Origin: Thinopyrum elongatum
Lineage: Eukaryota > Streptophyta > Magnoliopsida > Poales > Poaceae
Reading direction: 5' to 3'
Length of the DNA stretch: 64,000 nt
NCBI GenBank assembly: GCA_011799875.1
Contig: CM022297.1
Span: 446,821,292-446,885,291, forward strand
Shown here: piece after piece, positions 12,681 through 24,141 of the stretch
Position numbering within the stretch: position 1 is the stretch's first letter
Layout of the letters: the number at the start of each line of letters is the position of its first letter
The notes under the pieces: model-generated
Database searches by the model: none
Told to the model about the DNA's origin: nothing
What the model saw: only the letters and a program-made list of their open reading frames with translations
Program-made: the position numbers and the translations under genes

Positions 12681-13185
12681 ACACTAGCCGCACCGTCACC
12701 GTCAGCGGGGGGCCGGCGGCACCACCATCTGCACCTGCATCTTCCCCCCGGCAAGGCGATTTGCTGGGGTGTTGGGTGTGGATGGTGTCTCCGCCTTCTC
12801 CAGCAGTCTTCCAGTTGGACCCCGGCAGGCTTCCCCGTGGACTCCGGCTTCGTCCTTCCTCCGGAGCCCACGCTGCCATGTCCTGCTGGCCCTGGTGGCG
12901 GTGGCCATGGCATCGCCTAGCCGCTCTCCCCGCCCATCACCTTCGTCCGCGCCCTCTCGATCTTGTCAGGCTGCGTCCCGCGGGTCCTGCCGGGGTCAAG
13001 CTGGGCTTCTGTCCAGGCACTCCTTTTGCCCTCTTCGCCTCCCACCGTAGTTCCTAGGAGGAGAGGGACAAGAAAGGGATTACGGGGCACTTATCTTTTT
13101 TCAGTCTAAAACATGTAGGCATTTGCCAAATTTTAGTCTTAAATATGTAACCTCTTTTATCCATGTTTGTGCTCTGTAAGGTTCG

Positions 13186-16100
13186 TGTAACACCCCCAGT
13201 GGTTAGCCACAGTAATCCCCTATTTGATAATGCCATGTCATCATGATCAACAGTGCTTAAACATCATTTGGATCATATCTCTTTTCAAATTCAAATTCAA
13301 ATGGAAATTCAAACTGAAAGTGCAAATAAAAGTTGTTCAAATCCAGAAACTAAAATGTTCATAATATTGTAAATAATCCATAGACAATTCTAAAATTATA
13401 ACCAACATTCACTAAATTAATTAATTGACTCTAATAACAACAAAACAGAGATAATTAATCCATATTCATTTATTTAAAATCCAAATAAAATTTATTTGCC
13501 TCAAACCTTTTTATAACAGAGCTAGGAATAGCACTATAAATATGTGGCTAGTTCACCTATTTTACAAAAGTCATTTGGTTTAAAAAGAAAAGACAAAACA
13601 GAAAGCAGAAAAGAAAATAGAAAAAGGAAAAGAGGCCCACTGTGCCTGGGCCTAAGGTCAACAGTGGCCGGCCCAGCCCGCGCAGCGCCTTTCCCTCACC
13701 CCCCCGAACTGCTCCTCCCCGCACCGCTGTCGAACACAGCGCGTGCACGCGCGCGCACAGCCAGGCCCCCCTCTCCCCCGCACGACAGCGCGCGCCTGCG
13801 CTAGTGGTGGATAGGGGCCGAGCCCCCTGCCTCCCTGGCCTCCCCTCGCTCACTCGTCCCTCCTCCCTCTCTCTTCGTCGATCTGGATCGGGGCCAAACG
13901 CCACCGTCGCCATGACCTCGACGTAGGCGAGGCCACCGAGCTCCCCCTGCCTTTTCGTCGAGTCCCTCCACTCCGCCGTCGCTTTCTGCATCGCCTGCTA
14001 CCGATGGGTCAAGCCGGGAGCCGTTGTGTCGAGCGCCATGAGCTCGTCATCTTCCTCGGCTCCGACGAACTCCTCCGGCGATTGCGCCACCTCTGCTGCT
14101 CCTAAGCCCCTCGCCGGGCCTTCCTTGTGCCCCACGGTGAGCACCACACCGTAAACCCCATATTTCTCCTCTCTTTCGATGCCCGTAGCCTCCCTCGCCA
14201 CCATGACCGAACCGCCGTCGTGCAAGCTCGTCGCCGGCATGGTTCCGGTGACCAATTGGTCGAATGAGGGTGCCCGTCTCCCCGCGACGCGTAGTTCCCC
14301 GCTAGCTGCTCCTTTTGCTCCCGCGCGAGCTCTTGCGTCGTCTCCACCCGCTACCGTACTCCAGCGTCCGCCTCGCTCGACGCCGGTGACGCTCCCGACC
14401 TCCCCTGGACCGACCACCGCCACGGTTGGGTGCGGCCTTGTCCGCTCGATCGAATGGGCCAGACCCGCCGCAAACGGATCACCGTAGGTGATTTCCGAGC
14501 TCGCCGGAGTTGCTGCCGCGCTCGGGCTCGCCGGAGCAGCTCCGACGGTCGGCGTCCGACGTGGCCGCGGGCCCCGCCCCGTGCCACTGACCACGGGCCC
14601 CACTGGGCCCCATTGACCCCAGTCAACACGCTGACTGGGCGCAATGGCCCACTGACATGCGGGCCCACCCCATTAAACATTTATTAAAAATAAATAAAAC
14701 TGATAATTAATTAATTAGTTAATTAGTATACTAATCTCTCACTGACAGTAGGCCCCACCTGCTAATTAGGTTAATTAGATTAGACTAACTCTGTTTAGTT
14801 AGCTCTGTCACTGACATGTGGGTCCCATAGGACCCACCTGTCAGGTTTGACTCTGGTCAGCGGGCTGTTGACCGCTGATGTCACCATTACATCATGCTGA
14901 CATCATAAATCATTTTAGGATATTTCTGTTGAATAAATAAATTCCAGAAAATGCTAAAATCTTTAGAAATTCATATAAAATAATCCGTAGCTCAGATCGA
15001 AAAACTTTGTACATGAAAATTGCTCAGAACGATGAGACGAATCCGAGTACGTGGTCCGTTCGTCTGCCACACGTCTCTAGCATAGCAAACATGCAACCGT
15101 CCCCCTCCGTTTCATCTGCCCGAAAATGCCAAACTTCGGGAAAACATTCCCGGATGTTTTCCCTCTTCACCTATATCGTGTAGCACCGCGTCAGAACACC
15201 CCTAGCTCTGCGTATTGTCATGTCATGCTCTTGTTTGCTTTATATTTACTGTTTCTTCCCCCTCTTCTCTCCGGTAGACCCCGAGACCACTGCTAATGCC
15301 GCTGTGATCGGCTACGTCACCGACGACTCTTCTTCCTTTTCAGCAGAGCTTCCAGGCAAGCACCCTCCTTTTTTGAGCATACCGATATCGCCTATTCTTT
15401 CTCTCTCATGCTTGCATTAGAAATTACTGCTGCTACTGTTTAACCTATTCTGATGCATAGCCTGTTTATTGTAACCTGCTATTGAAACCTTACCTGCTTA
15501 TCCTAAACTGTTTAGTATAGGCTGGATAGAGACCTAGTGACCCCACTTGTCCCGATTGCCCCGCTGGATGATCAGAAGACTCGACGACCAGGCCCCGGCA
15601 CCGCACATCACCCCCTTGGTTGTACGACACTGCATCGTTACCATCGAGTGCCGAGGGTGATACCTCGTATAGCACTCCTGATGTTAACTCTGTAGAGTAG
15701 CTATTTGGTCGTGGTCATCGAGGGTGATTCCTCCTTCTCCACTTCCGATACGACCCTGTCGTGCAACACATCAAGTGTGAACCCATCAAGGGTGATTCCT
15801 CCGAGTTCACCTTGACGGATACATCAAGTAGGAATCCAACGAGGGTGATACCTCGGATTCCCCTGATGTTATGGACACACGGATACTTGGACTTTACACT
15901 GTTACTTGGAAAGGCGGGTTGACCCTGAGGGGTACCCGCGAGTGATATGGAGACGGGTTGACCTGGATGGTGCCCGAGTGATGAATACGAGGCGTGGCCG
16001 GGCATTCTTGGCCCTTGCCGCAAGTCCTCGAGACGGGGCGACAGGGTCACATCGATCGTGAGTCTCTGCTCGTTACCGTACTACCAACACACTACGATTT

Positions 16101-17322
16101 GTATATTTGATCTGAGTGGGCCTCTGGCCCGATAGCACTAACCATCACGCGGGAATAAATATGGGTACTCTGCATCGTGGCATCAGCCGAAAGCTCTGTC
16201 AGACGTCCAGTTCAGCATTGCGGCCGGGACGGACCGGCGCCCCCCTGGTGCCTGGCTTTCCCCTGCACGCAACGACTCGGAGTGCACAGGGCGATGGCCC
16301 AAGACCTCTGAGCGCTTAGGATGTAGACCGACAGGGACCTCTCTGCTGAGCTCTAGGTAGGGTTGCGGTGTGTCGTTTGGCCGAGGCCGGGCATGACCCG
16401 GAAAAGTGTGTCCGGCCGGAGTTAAGCGAGCGTGGTGGGTAAGTTGGTGCACCCCTGCAGGGAAGAACACATCTATCGATAGCCGGTCCTACGGTAAAGG
16501 ACACTCGGAGTTGTATCCCGATCGATATAACTAGAACTTGAGATGAGACCTGGATATGTGGCTCTGGGATTGCTTCTCGCAGGGAGTCGAGAAGGGATCT
16601 TAGGATGAGGTTGATGACAGTATGGCTCTGGGATTGCTTTCTCGCAGGGAGTCGAGAAAGGATCTCTGGGTGAGGTTGATAACATTACTACTACTTTATA
16701 CTGTACTAATCTACACTCTTCTAATGCTGCAAGACCGCTGAAGATGCTAGGCTTTGATAGGACTAGGCTATCCTCTCTATTCTGGCATTTCTGCAACCCA
16801 GTCCACATATACAGCCTTCCTTTGATAATGTTGCATATGTAGTGTAGATCCTTGCTTGCTGAGTACTTCGGAGTACTCATGGTTGCTTTGCTTTCTTTTT
16901 CTCCCCATATCAGTTTGTCGTGACCAGAGGACGGAGCCCCTGAGACAGCTGCCCCCGCCGACGATCGCTACTACTACCCCGAGGGTGGATACTACTACGA
17001 GTTGGCCGACGACCAGGAGTAGGATCGGAGGGTCCCAGGCAGGAGGCCTGCGCCTTTCGATCGTACCTTCTGTTTTGCCCCGCCTTTCTGAAGGCTTATC
17101 CGTTTCTGTTTTATATCTGTACTCAGATATCTGATGCTTCCGCTGACGCTTGTACGCAAGCTTATGTATTCGAGCCCTCGAGGCCCCTGGCTTGTAATAT
17201 AAAGCTTGTATGACTTTATTTATGATTTAGAGTTGTGTTGTGATATCTTCCCGTGAGTCCTTAGGCTTGATCATGTGCATTTGCGTGTATGATTAGTGCA
17301 TGATTGAGCCGGGGGCGTCACA
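13186..17322 (-). mobile_element. Copy 3: complete 4.1-kb coding-free LTR-like element, inverted
   Basis: It is the reverse complement of copy 2 in content and order: TGTAACACCCCC at the left end and GGGGGCGTCACA at the right. Flanking 5-mers are GTTCG (13181-13185) and GTTTG (17323-17327), a duplication with one C-to-T change. It contains the same conserved block (complement at about 16120-16510), four dyads (15652-15855) and GC-rich zone (13640-14600). Frames in the GC-rich zone overlap on both strands and are not supported. Together with copy 2 it forms an inverted pair with 1.5 kb between the arms. Confidence 0.85.
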
Positions 17323-17981
17323 GTTTGTACTTGTTTATTCGCATATTAATGAAAAAGACAAGCCTGGCCGGGTACTTGTGCATGTATCTTATCCATGCAG
17401 AGGAGGAACACCTCTATACTTTTAAGTAAACAAGTTTTCCCGGCAAGCTATCTTGCCGGTGCCCTCTGTTGTTGCCCCGGGGCTTGGCCTGCTGGGCTTA
17501 AAACTACAGAAGGGAACCGGCTCCTTGTCGATCCTTCTCTGCCAAATGCCACTACAACCATCTTGACCGAAACAACGTTCGGATCAAAGGATGGGAGCAC
17601 AAATGTTTTGAAGGTGACAAGGTTTCTCTATGCACAAGTTTTCTTCTTACAGAGACACGTATGGATAAAAAGAAACTTATCTGTTTGGCTTGTCGAGGAT
17701 CGATATGTAAGCTTGTTTTCTGTCTCTTCTTCCCAGGATCAAGTCCGCGGCAAGAGCCCTATTGTTAGTGCAGGGGAAAACATAGCAGCATATGACCTCA
17801 TCTAAATGACCATGGCAAGTTTATGCTAAGCTAATCATGCATGCATGTTTTTAGGGCGCCAACGCTTCATTTTATTATCTGTGCTCAGGGTCTGCGCCTG
17901 GCTTTGTACAAAGGGTTACATGCACATCGGCAAGACTTGTACAAAAGGGTGGCTGCCGGGGCAGGGCCCGGCAGCTGCGCC
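17323..17981 (-). other. E4 sequence downstream of integrase, no supported gene
   Basis: This is E4 3' sequence after the integrase stop at 17982. A 136-codon plus-strand frame at 17395-17805 has no recognisable motif and is probably chance. The part next to copy 3 (17328-17370, with ATTAATGAAAAAGAC) may be the 3' flank of the antisense B3 gene. Confidence 0.5.
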
Positions 17982-18848
17982 TTACGGGTAGAAGTTGCGA
18001 AGATGCTCAATATTCCATGAGTTTTGTATTTTGATGCCATCTTCGGTCTCCAGACGGATTGCGCCAGGTTTGGTGACTCGTACTACCTGGTAAGGGCCTT
18101 CCCACTTTGGCGTCAACTTGTTGGAACCCTTGGCGGACTGAACGCGCCTAAGGACAAGGTCGCCTTCCTCAAGGCTCCGGGCATGGACCCTGCGGCTGTG
18201 ATAGCGGCGCAGGGCTTGCTGGTAGCATGCAGCACGCACAGCAGCTTGGAGACGGTTCTCCTCAAGGAGCACGGCATCGTCATGCCGGTGCTGCTCTTGC
18301 TCTACTTCATTGTAGGCAAATACTCGAGGTGACCCGTATATGAGTTCTGTTGGGAGCACTGCTTCTGCCCCATAGACTAGGGAGAAGGGAGTCTGGCCGG
18401 TAGCTCGATTTGGTGTCGTACGGAGGGACCAAAGAACCACCGGCAGCTCGTCGATCTAGCGTCTGCCGCACTTTTGTAGCTTATCAAAAGTCCTTGTCTT
18501 GAGCCCATGCAGCACTTCAGCGTTCATCCTCTCAGCTTGTCCATTACTCCTGGGATGAGCAAAAGAGGCGAATGAAACCTTGCTTCCGAGGGTTTGAATG
18601 TATTGCATGAAGGCGCGGCTTGTGAATTGGGTGCCATTGTCAGTGATAACTCTGGCGGGTACTCCAAAACGGCACACCAATCCCTTCAAGAACTTGATAG
18701 CTGATTGTGCGGTTACCTTCCTCACAGGCTCCACTTCCGGCCACTTTGTAAACTTGTCGATTGCAATGTACAAGAATTCAAAGCCCCCGGTAGCACGGGG
18801 GAAGGGGCCCAAGATGTCGAGCCCCCAGACCAAAAATGGCCATGACAA
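17982..18848 (-). pseudogene. E4 integrase (decayed)
   Basis: Integrase inserts the retrotransposon cDNA into host DNA. Two frames split at 18440-18456 give the catalytic core and C-terminal domain. The core has WGLDILGPFPRATGG with the first Asp, ITDNGTQFTS with the second Asp, and SNGQAERMN with the Glu, completing a DDE triad. The second part has the Gypsy-type TTPNRATGQTPFSLVYGAEAV stretch (split here by description: TTPNRATGQTPF and SLVYGAEAVLP) and an end domain with GPYQVVRV and WNIEHLRNFYP before the stop at 17982. Traces of the N-terminal zinc finger (Cys..Cys near 18905) lie upstream. A stop or frameshift near 18450 breaks it. Confidence 0.85.
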
Positions 18849-19139
18849 AGGGATTGTCTGGAGAGCTTAAGCAGGTTGATGGATATTCTTGGAGTGGAAC
18901 TAGCAGGCTTCACATCTGGTGACTAGCTCAATTGCATCTTGGAGGGCCGTGGGCCAGTAGAAACCTTGCCGGAAAGATTTTCCAACCAAGGCTCTTGATC
19001 CAATATGGGAGCCGCACATACCTTTGTGTATCTCTGCCAATAGTTCCTTCCCCTCTTCCCGGCAAATTCACTTCAATTTCACACCGTTGGGCCTCCTTCT
19101 GTATAACGTGTCATCGACAAACTGATACATACTGGCCCT

Positions 19140-20235
19140 TCAGGCTACTCTTTCAGCTTCTTCTTGCTCTTCGGGAAGTTCTCCAGTTTGGAGGTAGCGG
19201 ACGATGTGCCGCGCCCAAGTTGGAGCTCGTGGCTCGACAACTAGGACCAACGACACCTCCTCACTCGTGGGAGCGCCTACCTCGAACACAAGGACCTGTG
19301 GTCCCGCGGAAGAGTGCAGCTCACCAAGCGAAGTGGAGTTGTTCCCGGCAGCTTCTCTACCGGGGACCTCTGGAGGCCCTGCCGGTAAAGGCTTGCCGGA
19401 GTCTAGCTTCCTCCTCTTCCTAGCCATCACCAACGGAGATACTGATGGTTGTGTCAGATGAAGGACAAAGGTCCCTGGTTCCACAGGGAGCTTTTGTGCG
19501 GCACACTTTGACAAATAATCAGCAGTGCTGTTTTCCGCACGCGGCACGTGCTCTGTTTGCAATCCATCAAAGTGTTCCTCCAACCTCCTCACTTCTTCAA
19601 TGTATGCCTCCATCAATGGACTCTGGTAATCCTTGTTAACCTGTCTCACCACAAGTTGCGAATCTCCACGGATGATCAACTTCTTGATCCCCAACTCTAC
19701 TGCAATCCTGAGCCCGGCAAGGAGCCCTTCATATTCTGCAGTGTTGTTGGTAGCTTTCTCCCGGGGAAAAATGCATTTGGACCACATACTTGAGGTGCTC
19801 TCTGGTGGACGTGACAAAGAGCACACCAGCCCCTGCACCTTGTAATGAGAAAGCACCATCAAAGTACATGATCCACTCTTGGGGTGCCTCCTTGCTGGGG
19901 ATAACTGTTTCCGGCGTCTCTTCGTCTGGAGTAGGTGTCCATTCTGCAATAAACTCTGCTAGTACTCTACTCTGAATGGTTGAGGTACTTTCATACTTCA
20001 GACCAAAACTTGACAACTCCAATGCCCACTCAACTATTCTGCCGGTGGCCTTAGGGTTCCTCAGTATGCATTGCAAAGGGAAACGAGTGACAATCGTGAT
20101 CTCGTGGGCTTGGAAGTAGTGGTGCAGTTTCCTTGAGGCCATGATGAGGCCGAAGATCAATTTCTGCACTCCAGAGTACCTTGACCTAGCCCCCTGCAAC
20201 AGGGAGCTAACAAAGTAAACTGGTCGCTGCACCAC
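19140..20235 (-). pseudogene. E4 RNase H and second (archaeal-type) RNase H, frameshifted
   Basis: RNase H removes RNA from the RNA:DNA hybrid during reverse transcription. The first frame (20235-19729) contains the tail of the Gypsy RNase H (VYFVSSLLQGARSRYSGVQK, then ASRKLHHYFQAHEI) followed by a new domain start, IMYFDGAFSLQGAGAGV, with its first Asp. After a frameshift near 19790-19800 the second frame (19949-19140) carries TAEYEGLLAGLRIA (Glu), IRGDSQLVVRQVN (Asp) and ENSTADYLSK (Asp), completing a second D-E-D-D active site. This dual arrangement is the recognised mark of Tat-lineage elements. The frame then runs into a less conserved linker toward the integrase. Confidence 0.8.
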
Positions 20236-20376
20236 CTTCTTCTTTGCCGTGGCCTTGGGATTGCCTTCACCACCCTACGCTTCTTTCTCCTGATCCGTAC
20301 CCAAGCTTGCCGCGACTGGTTCACTTCCTTCTCCGGGGAGGACAGTAGCTGCGGCTGCTCCTTCATCTACTTCCTG

Positions 20377-21408
20377 CTACGCCACTAGCACTGCACGAAC
20401 CACTTGATTGGTTGCCGCTAAGTGTAGCAGCAACGGCTCTTGTGGTTTAGGAGCGACCAAGGTGGGAGCAGAGGAAAGATAGGCTTTTAAGTCCCGCAAC
20501 ACTGCTTCTACCTCCGGGGTCCACTTCATGGGCCCTGCCTTCTTCAGAATTTTGAAGAACGACAGGGCGTGCTCGGTAGACTTGGAAATGAACCTACTCA
20601 ACGCGGCAACACATCCAGTTAAACGCCTCACGTCCTTGACTATCTTGGGTGCTTGAATCTGCTCGATCGCTCTAATCTTGTCGGGGTTGGCCTCTATCCC
20701 CCGGTGGGACACAAAGAAGCCAAGTAGCTTGCCGGAGGGAATGCCAAACACACACTTCTCAGGGTTGAACTTCAAGTTGATCTTGCGCAGGTTTGCAAAG
20801 GTCTCTTCCAAGTCCTGAATGAGCATTGATTTGTCCTTGGTTTTGACCACTATGTCATCCATGTAAGCTTCAACATTCCTGTGCAACTGAGGCTTAAACC
20901 CAATTTGCACTGCTCTTGCAAAAGTGGACCCAGCTCTCTTTAACCTGAAGGGCATCTGCACAAAGCAGTATGTGCCACATGGGGTTATGAACACGGTCTT
21001 CTCCTCGTCTTCCTTAGACATGAATATCTGATGGTAACCGGAGTATGCATCCAAGAAGGAAAGCAGATCGCACCCGGAAGTGGAATCCACAATCTGGTCG
21101 ATACGTAGCAAGGGGAAAGGGTCCTTTGGGCATGCCTTGTTTAGGTCTGTGAAGTCTATGCAAAGCATCCATTTCCCATTCGCCTTGCGCACTACCACCG
21201 GGTTCGCCAACCATGTTGGATGCAACACTCCTCTGACCAAACCAGCTGCTTCAAGTTTCTTGATCTCTTCGGCAATGAATTGCTGCCATTCTAAAGCTTG
21301 TTTTCTGACCTTCTGCTTGACGGGACGAGCATGAGGGCAGATAGCAAGGTGGTGCTCGATTACCTCCCTGGGAACGCCGGGGATGTCAGATGGTTGCCAA
21401 GCAAACAC
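20377..21408 (-). pseudogene. E4 reverse transcriptase
   Basis: A 343-codon Ty3/Gypsy-type reverse transcriptase copies element RNA into DNA. It starts in the usual lead-in (MFAWQPSDIPGVPREVIEHH). Visible motifs are VVVRKANGKWMLCIDFTDLN (71-90), LLSFLDAYSGYHQI (115-128, first catalytic Asp at 120), CFVQMPFRLKRAGSTFARAV (148-167) and AYMDDIVVKT (181-190, YMDD with Asp 184 and 185). The finger-palm region looks intact, but FRLKRAGSTF departs from the usual FGLKNAGATF and the frame ends at 20377, short of RNase H. The neighbouring frames show the copy is inactive as a whole. Confidence 0.9.
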
Positions 21409-21615
21409 ATCGACATTCGCCCGCAGGAAGGCAACAAGCGCGCTTTCCTATTTGTCATCGAGGGTGGAGCTGATGGTGAACGTACCATCAGCGCCAACTA
21501 GCCCTACCGGGACCCTCTTCACAGCAGGTGAAGCAACTTTGGATCTCTTGCTAGTGGAACTCTCTGGCAAATCATCGACGGGTGCAGCGCACTCCGGAGA
21601 GGCGCGCTTCCCAAA

Positions 21616-23064
21616 TTATTTGCCGGCATCCCCGTTAGCTTTCTTTCCTCTCTTGTTTTCCTTGGCGGGAACTGCAGTTTCTGCGGCCTCGGCAGCGACT
21701 GCATCCTGGTACATCTTATCCATGCATATGATTGCGTCCTTCTTGTCTGACGGGATGGAGATGACGCCCATTGGTCCTGGCATCTTCATAGTATTATAGG
21801 CATAGTGGGATGCCGCCATGAATTTTTCCAGAGCTGGACGACCAAGAATCCCATTGTACGGCAAAGGAAGCTCGACCACGTCGAACACAACCTTCTTGGT
21901 CCGGTAGTTCAATTCTCCTCTGAACGTCACCGACAGCGTGATCTTCCCCTTAGGACGGCTCCTACCGGGGTTGATTCCTTGAAACGTGCCAGTAACCTTG
22001 AGCTCTTCATCTGATATTTGCAACTTGCTGATTACCTTGGGAGAAATCAGATTCAACCCTGCCCTGCCGTCAACCAACATCTTCGTGACCTTGAGGTTGC
22101 GGATCGTTGGTGAAACCAACAACGGCAAGCACCCTACAGTGGTGGTGCGGTCAGGGTGATCCTCTTCGTCAAAGATGATGGGCGTGCGGGACCATTTGAG
22201 TGGTTTCCAGGAATCTGCTGTTGGCTCTACAGCATTGACCTCACGCGCCCACTGTTTAAGCCGGCGGTGAGAGGAGTGCAAAGACACGCCTCCGTCAATG
22301 CACAGGGCCTCAGTGGCTTTCTGGAACTCTTGCTCACTGGTTTCCTCTTCATTCCCTTCATCACTTTCGTCATCACCTTCCTTCTTCTCACGGCCTCTGG
22401 CAGGTTTCTTTTGATGCTGATGAATCTTGCCGTGGCGGCCTCCTCTGCCGCCTCGGCCCTTCCCGCCAGCACCTTCTTGGTCTCTTTCCTTGTCACGCTT
22501 CTCGTACTCAGCTTTCTGCTTCTTGACAAGTTGCTCAACTTGGTGACACTCTTGGAGGTCATGGCCCTTGGTCCGGTGGATCTTGCAGTACGGTCCGTCA
22601 GCCTTCCCAGCAGTTTTGGCCGTCGCAGCCTCCCGGTAATCAGTGCACGTGGCTAAACCTCTGCATGTACTTCCGCAAACTCTCCCCTTAATTTTGCGGA
22701 AGGAGCTGCAAATCGCTGGGCCGTCCTGGTTCTTGATGGCCACCCGCGAAGGCACCAACAAACTCATTGCATAGGTCAGCCCAGGACGAAATGGAATTCT
22801 CTGGAGGTGCATCAACCATGACCTCACGTTTGGCTTGAGTGCCAAAGGGAAGTAGTTGGCGAACACCTTCTCATCTCTTCCTCCGGCGGCTTGAACAACG
22901 ATGGTGTAGATGCTCAAGAACTCTACCGGGTTCAGCCTTCCATCGTACTTTTTTGGTATCTCTGGTTTGAAAACACAGGCAGATGGCCAACGGACTTGCC
23001 GCAGCTCGCGAGTGAAGGCAGGGCACCCAACCTCGAAAGGCAAGTATTCGCCTTCACTGGGCAT
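21616..23064 (-). pseudogene. E4 gag C-terminal part and protease
   Basis: The 482-codon frame begins in capsid-like gag sequence (KVFANYFPLALKPNVRSWLM). It passes through a zinc-knuckle-like segment (CKIHRTKGHDLQECHQV, about residues 165-185), a Lys/Arg/Gly-rich basic stretch and an acidic run (DDESDEGNEEETSEQE). It enters an aspartic-protease-like fold with MLVDGRAGLNLIS, where the usual Asp-Gly-Gly/Ser is Asp-Gly-Arg, and GILGRPALEKFMA. Gag packages the RNA and protease cuts the polyprotein. The changed residue after Asp-Gly makes protease activity doubtful. It lies directly upstream of the reverse transcriptase, as expected. Confidence 0.85.
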
Positions 23065-24039
23065 GGGTTCATCGACGTCTGGGCCATTGCGCCTGTAAGA
23101 TTGGTGGCGGGTTTCGCGGCGTCGTTCTATGGTGACGCGCGTGTCTTCCCTCTGCCGATCTTCTAGGACCTACCGCTGATCTCGACGGGCCCGAGGATCA
23201 GATGAAGCCATTGATGCCTCGTCGAGCTCCTGGTTGCGTGGTTCGAGCTGCAGCCTCTGCGCTGGCTGTCGTGGAGGGGATTGCACCATTGGAGTGCCCC
23301 CCTCGACACGGTCAGCAGCTCAAGCCGTGGTTGTTGCTTGCGGGCGCCGTGGCGGGCCTGTCCGCTGTGATCCTTCCGCTTAAGCAAAACCGATCAAACT
23401 CCGAATGGTGGCTCTCCACTCATCCATTTGGTCGGCCGCTGGCGGGAATCTCAGCAGGAGTTGGGCTCGCGCCATGGCTTCTGAAGCAGTGCTCGGCATA
23501 GATGACGATGCAGACCGCGACGTCGCTCGACTCCTGACAGTACCAGTAGTGGTGGCGCCGTGTTCTTGTTGCCGCGAGCCAGCCGCCACGTCGGTATGTT
23601 GGCGAGAAGGGTGTTCCTGGGGGTTGACGACCCCGTTTGGCGCTTCGCCTTGGTTACCCTGTCCTGGGGAAGGCGCGTGCCCTGTAGCTGCGCCCGTAGC
23701 AGGGGCATCCTAGGGATCGCGACTCACACCAAAGCGGGCGTTGTCACTGCGGCTGCGCCCTCCAGCGCGGTGGGGAGGTGGAGACTAAACATTCTCCTCG
23801 CCCGCACCTCGTGGAACATGGCAGTCGGGACACAGCTGATGCCGCCCTCCCCCGGTGTCTTCCACTCCCGCTTCGGCCACAGGGGGAACGATGACAGCGC
23901 CGCCTGCGCCGGTCACGTCCCCCACGGCTTCCGCATTCACCAACGCCGCCGCAACACCCATAGTGTCGGTGGCTGCATGTGAGGGGGCCTTTGAGGTGGA
24001 AGGGTGAGCTATTGCGCCGGGCTTTTTCTTGGGCACCAT
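23065..24039 (-). pseudogene. E4 gag N-terminal part (decayed)
   Basis: The probable gag start is the ATG at 24039 (MVPKKKPGAIAHPSTSKAP), about 100 bases after the primer site. The frame continues to 23785 and then breaks. Several short frames on the same strand (for example 23708-23451) carry the rest in pieces. It is Gly/Ala/Pro-rich and poorly conserved, as N-terminal gag often is. Assigned by position and strand. Confidence 0.55.
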
Positions 24040-24120
24040 GGATGATGAAGCTAATGATGAAGAAGACGATGATGAAGATTGACGCGCTGTTCACGACCTT
24101 GGGTTCGCGCAAGCACTTCC

Positions 24121-24141
24121 CCCTACCTAGCGCGCCAAATT
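24121..24141 (-). other. E4 primer-binding site
   Basis: The complement of 24122-24139 reads TGGCGCGCTAGGTAGGGG, starting TGG a few bases from the right (5') LTR. Primer sites of this form are common in grass Gypsy elements. The tRNA is not assigned here. Confidence 0.6.

Larger units (their letters stand above)
11706..13185 (+). other. B3-gene segment inside E4
   Basis: This 1.5-kb piece lies between the insertion points of copy 2 and copy 3. Removing both copies joins it to E4 sequence at 7478 and 17328, so it was part of E4 before those insertions. It contains a promoter-like stretch, a B3-domain reading frame and a probable 3' flank running toward 13185, all on the plus strand, opposite to E4 gag-pol. 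Base composition is much richer in GC than the surrounding retrotransposon UTRs. Confidence 0.6.

Noticed and set aside
12491..12913. Antisense frames over the B3 gene
   Set aside because: Shadows of the GC-rich sense frame; the sense strand has the promoter, start context and domain.
7479..17322. One DNA transposon with 4-kb terminal inverted repeats carrying a B3 gene
   Set aside because: Each arm has its own 5-bp target duplication (TAACT; GTTCG/GTTTG), and removing them restores continuous E4 sequence, so these are two separate insertions.
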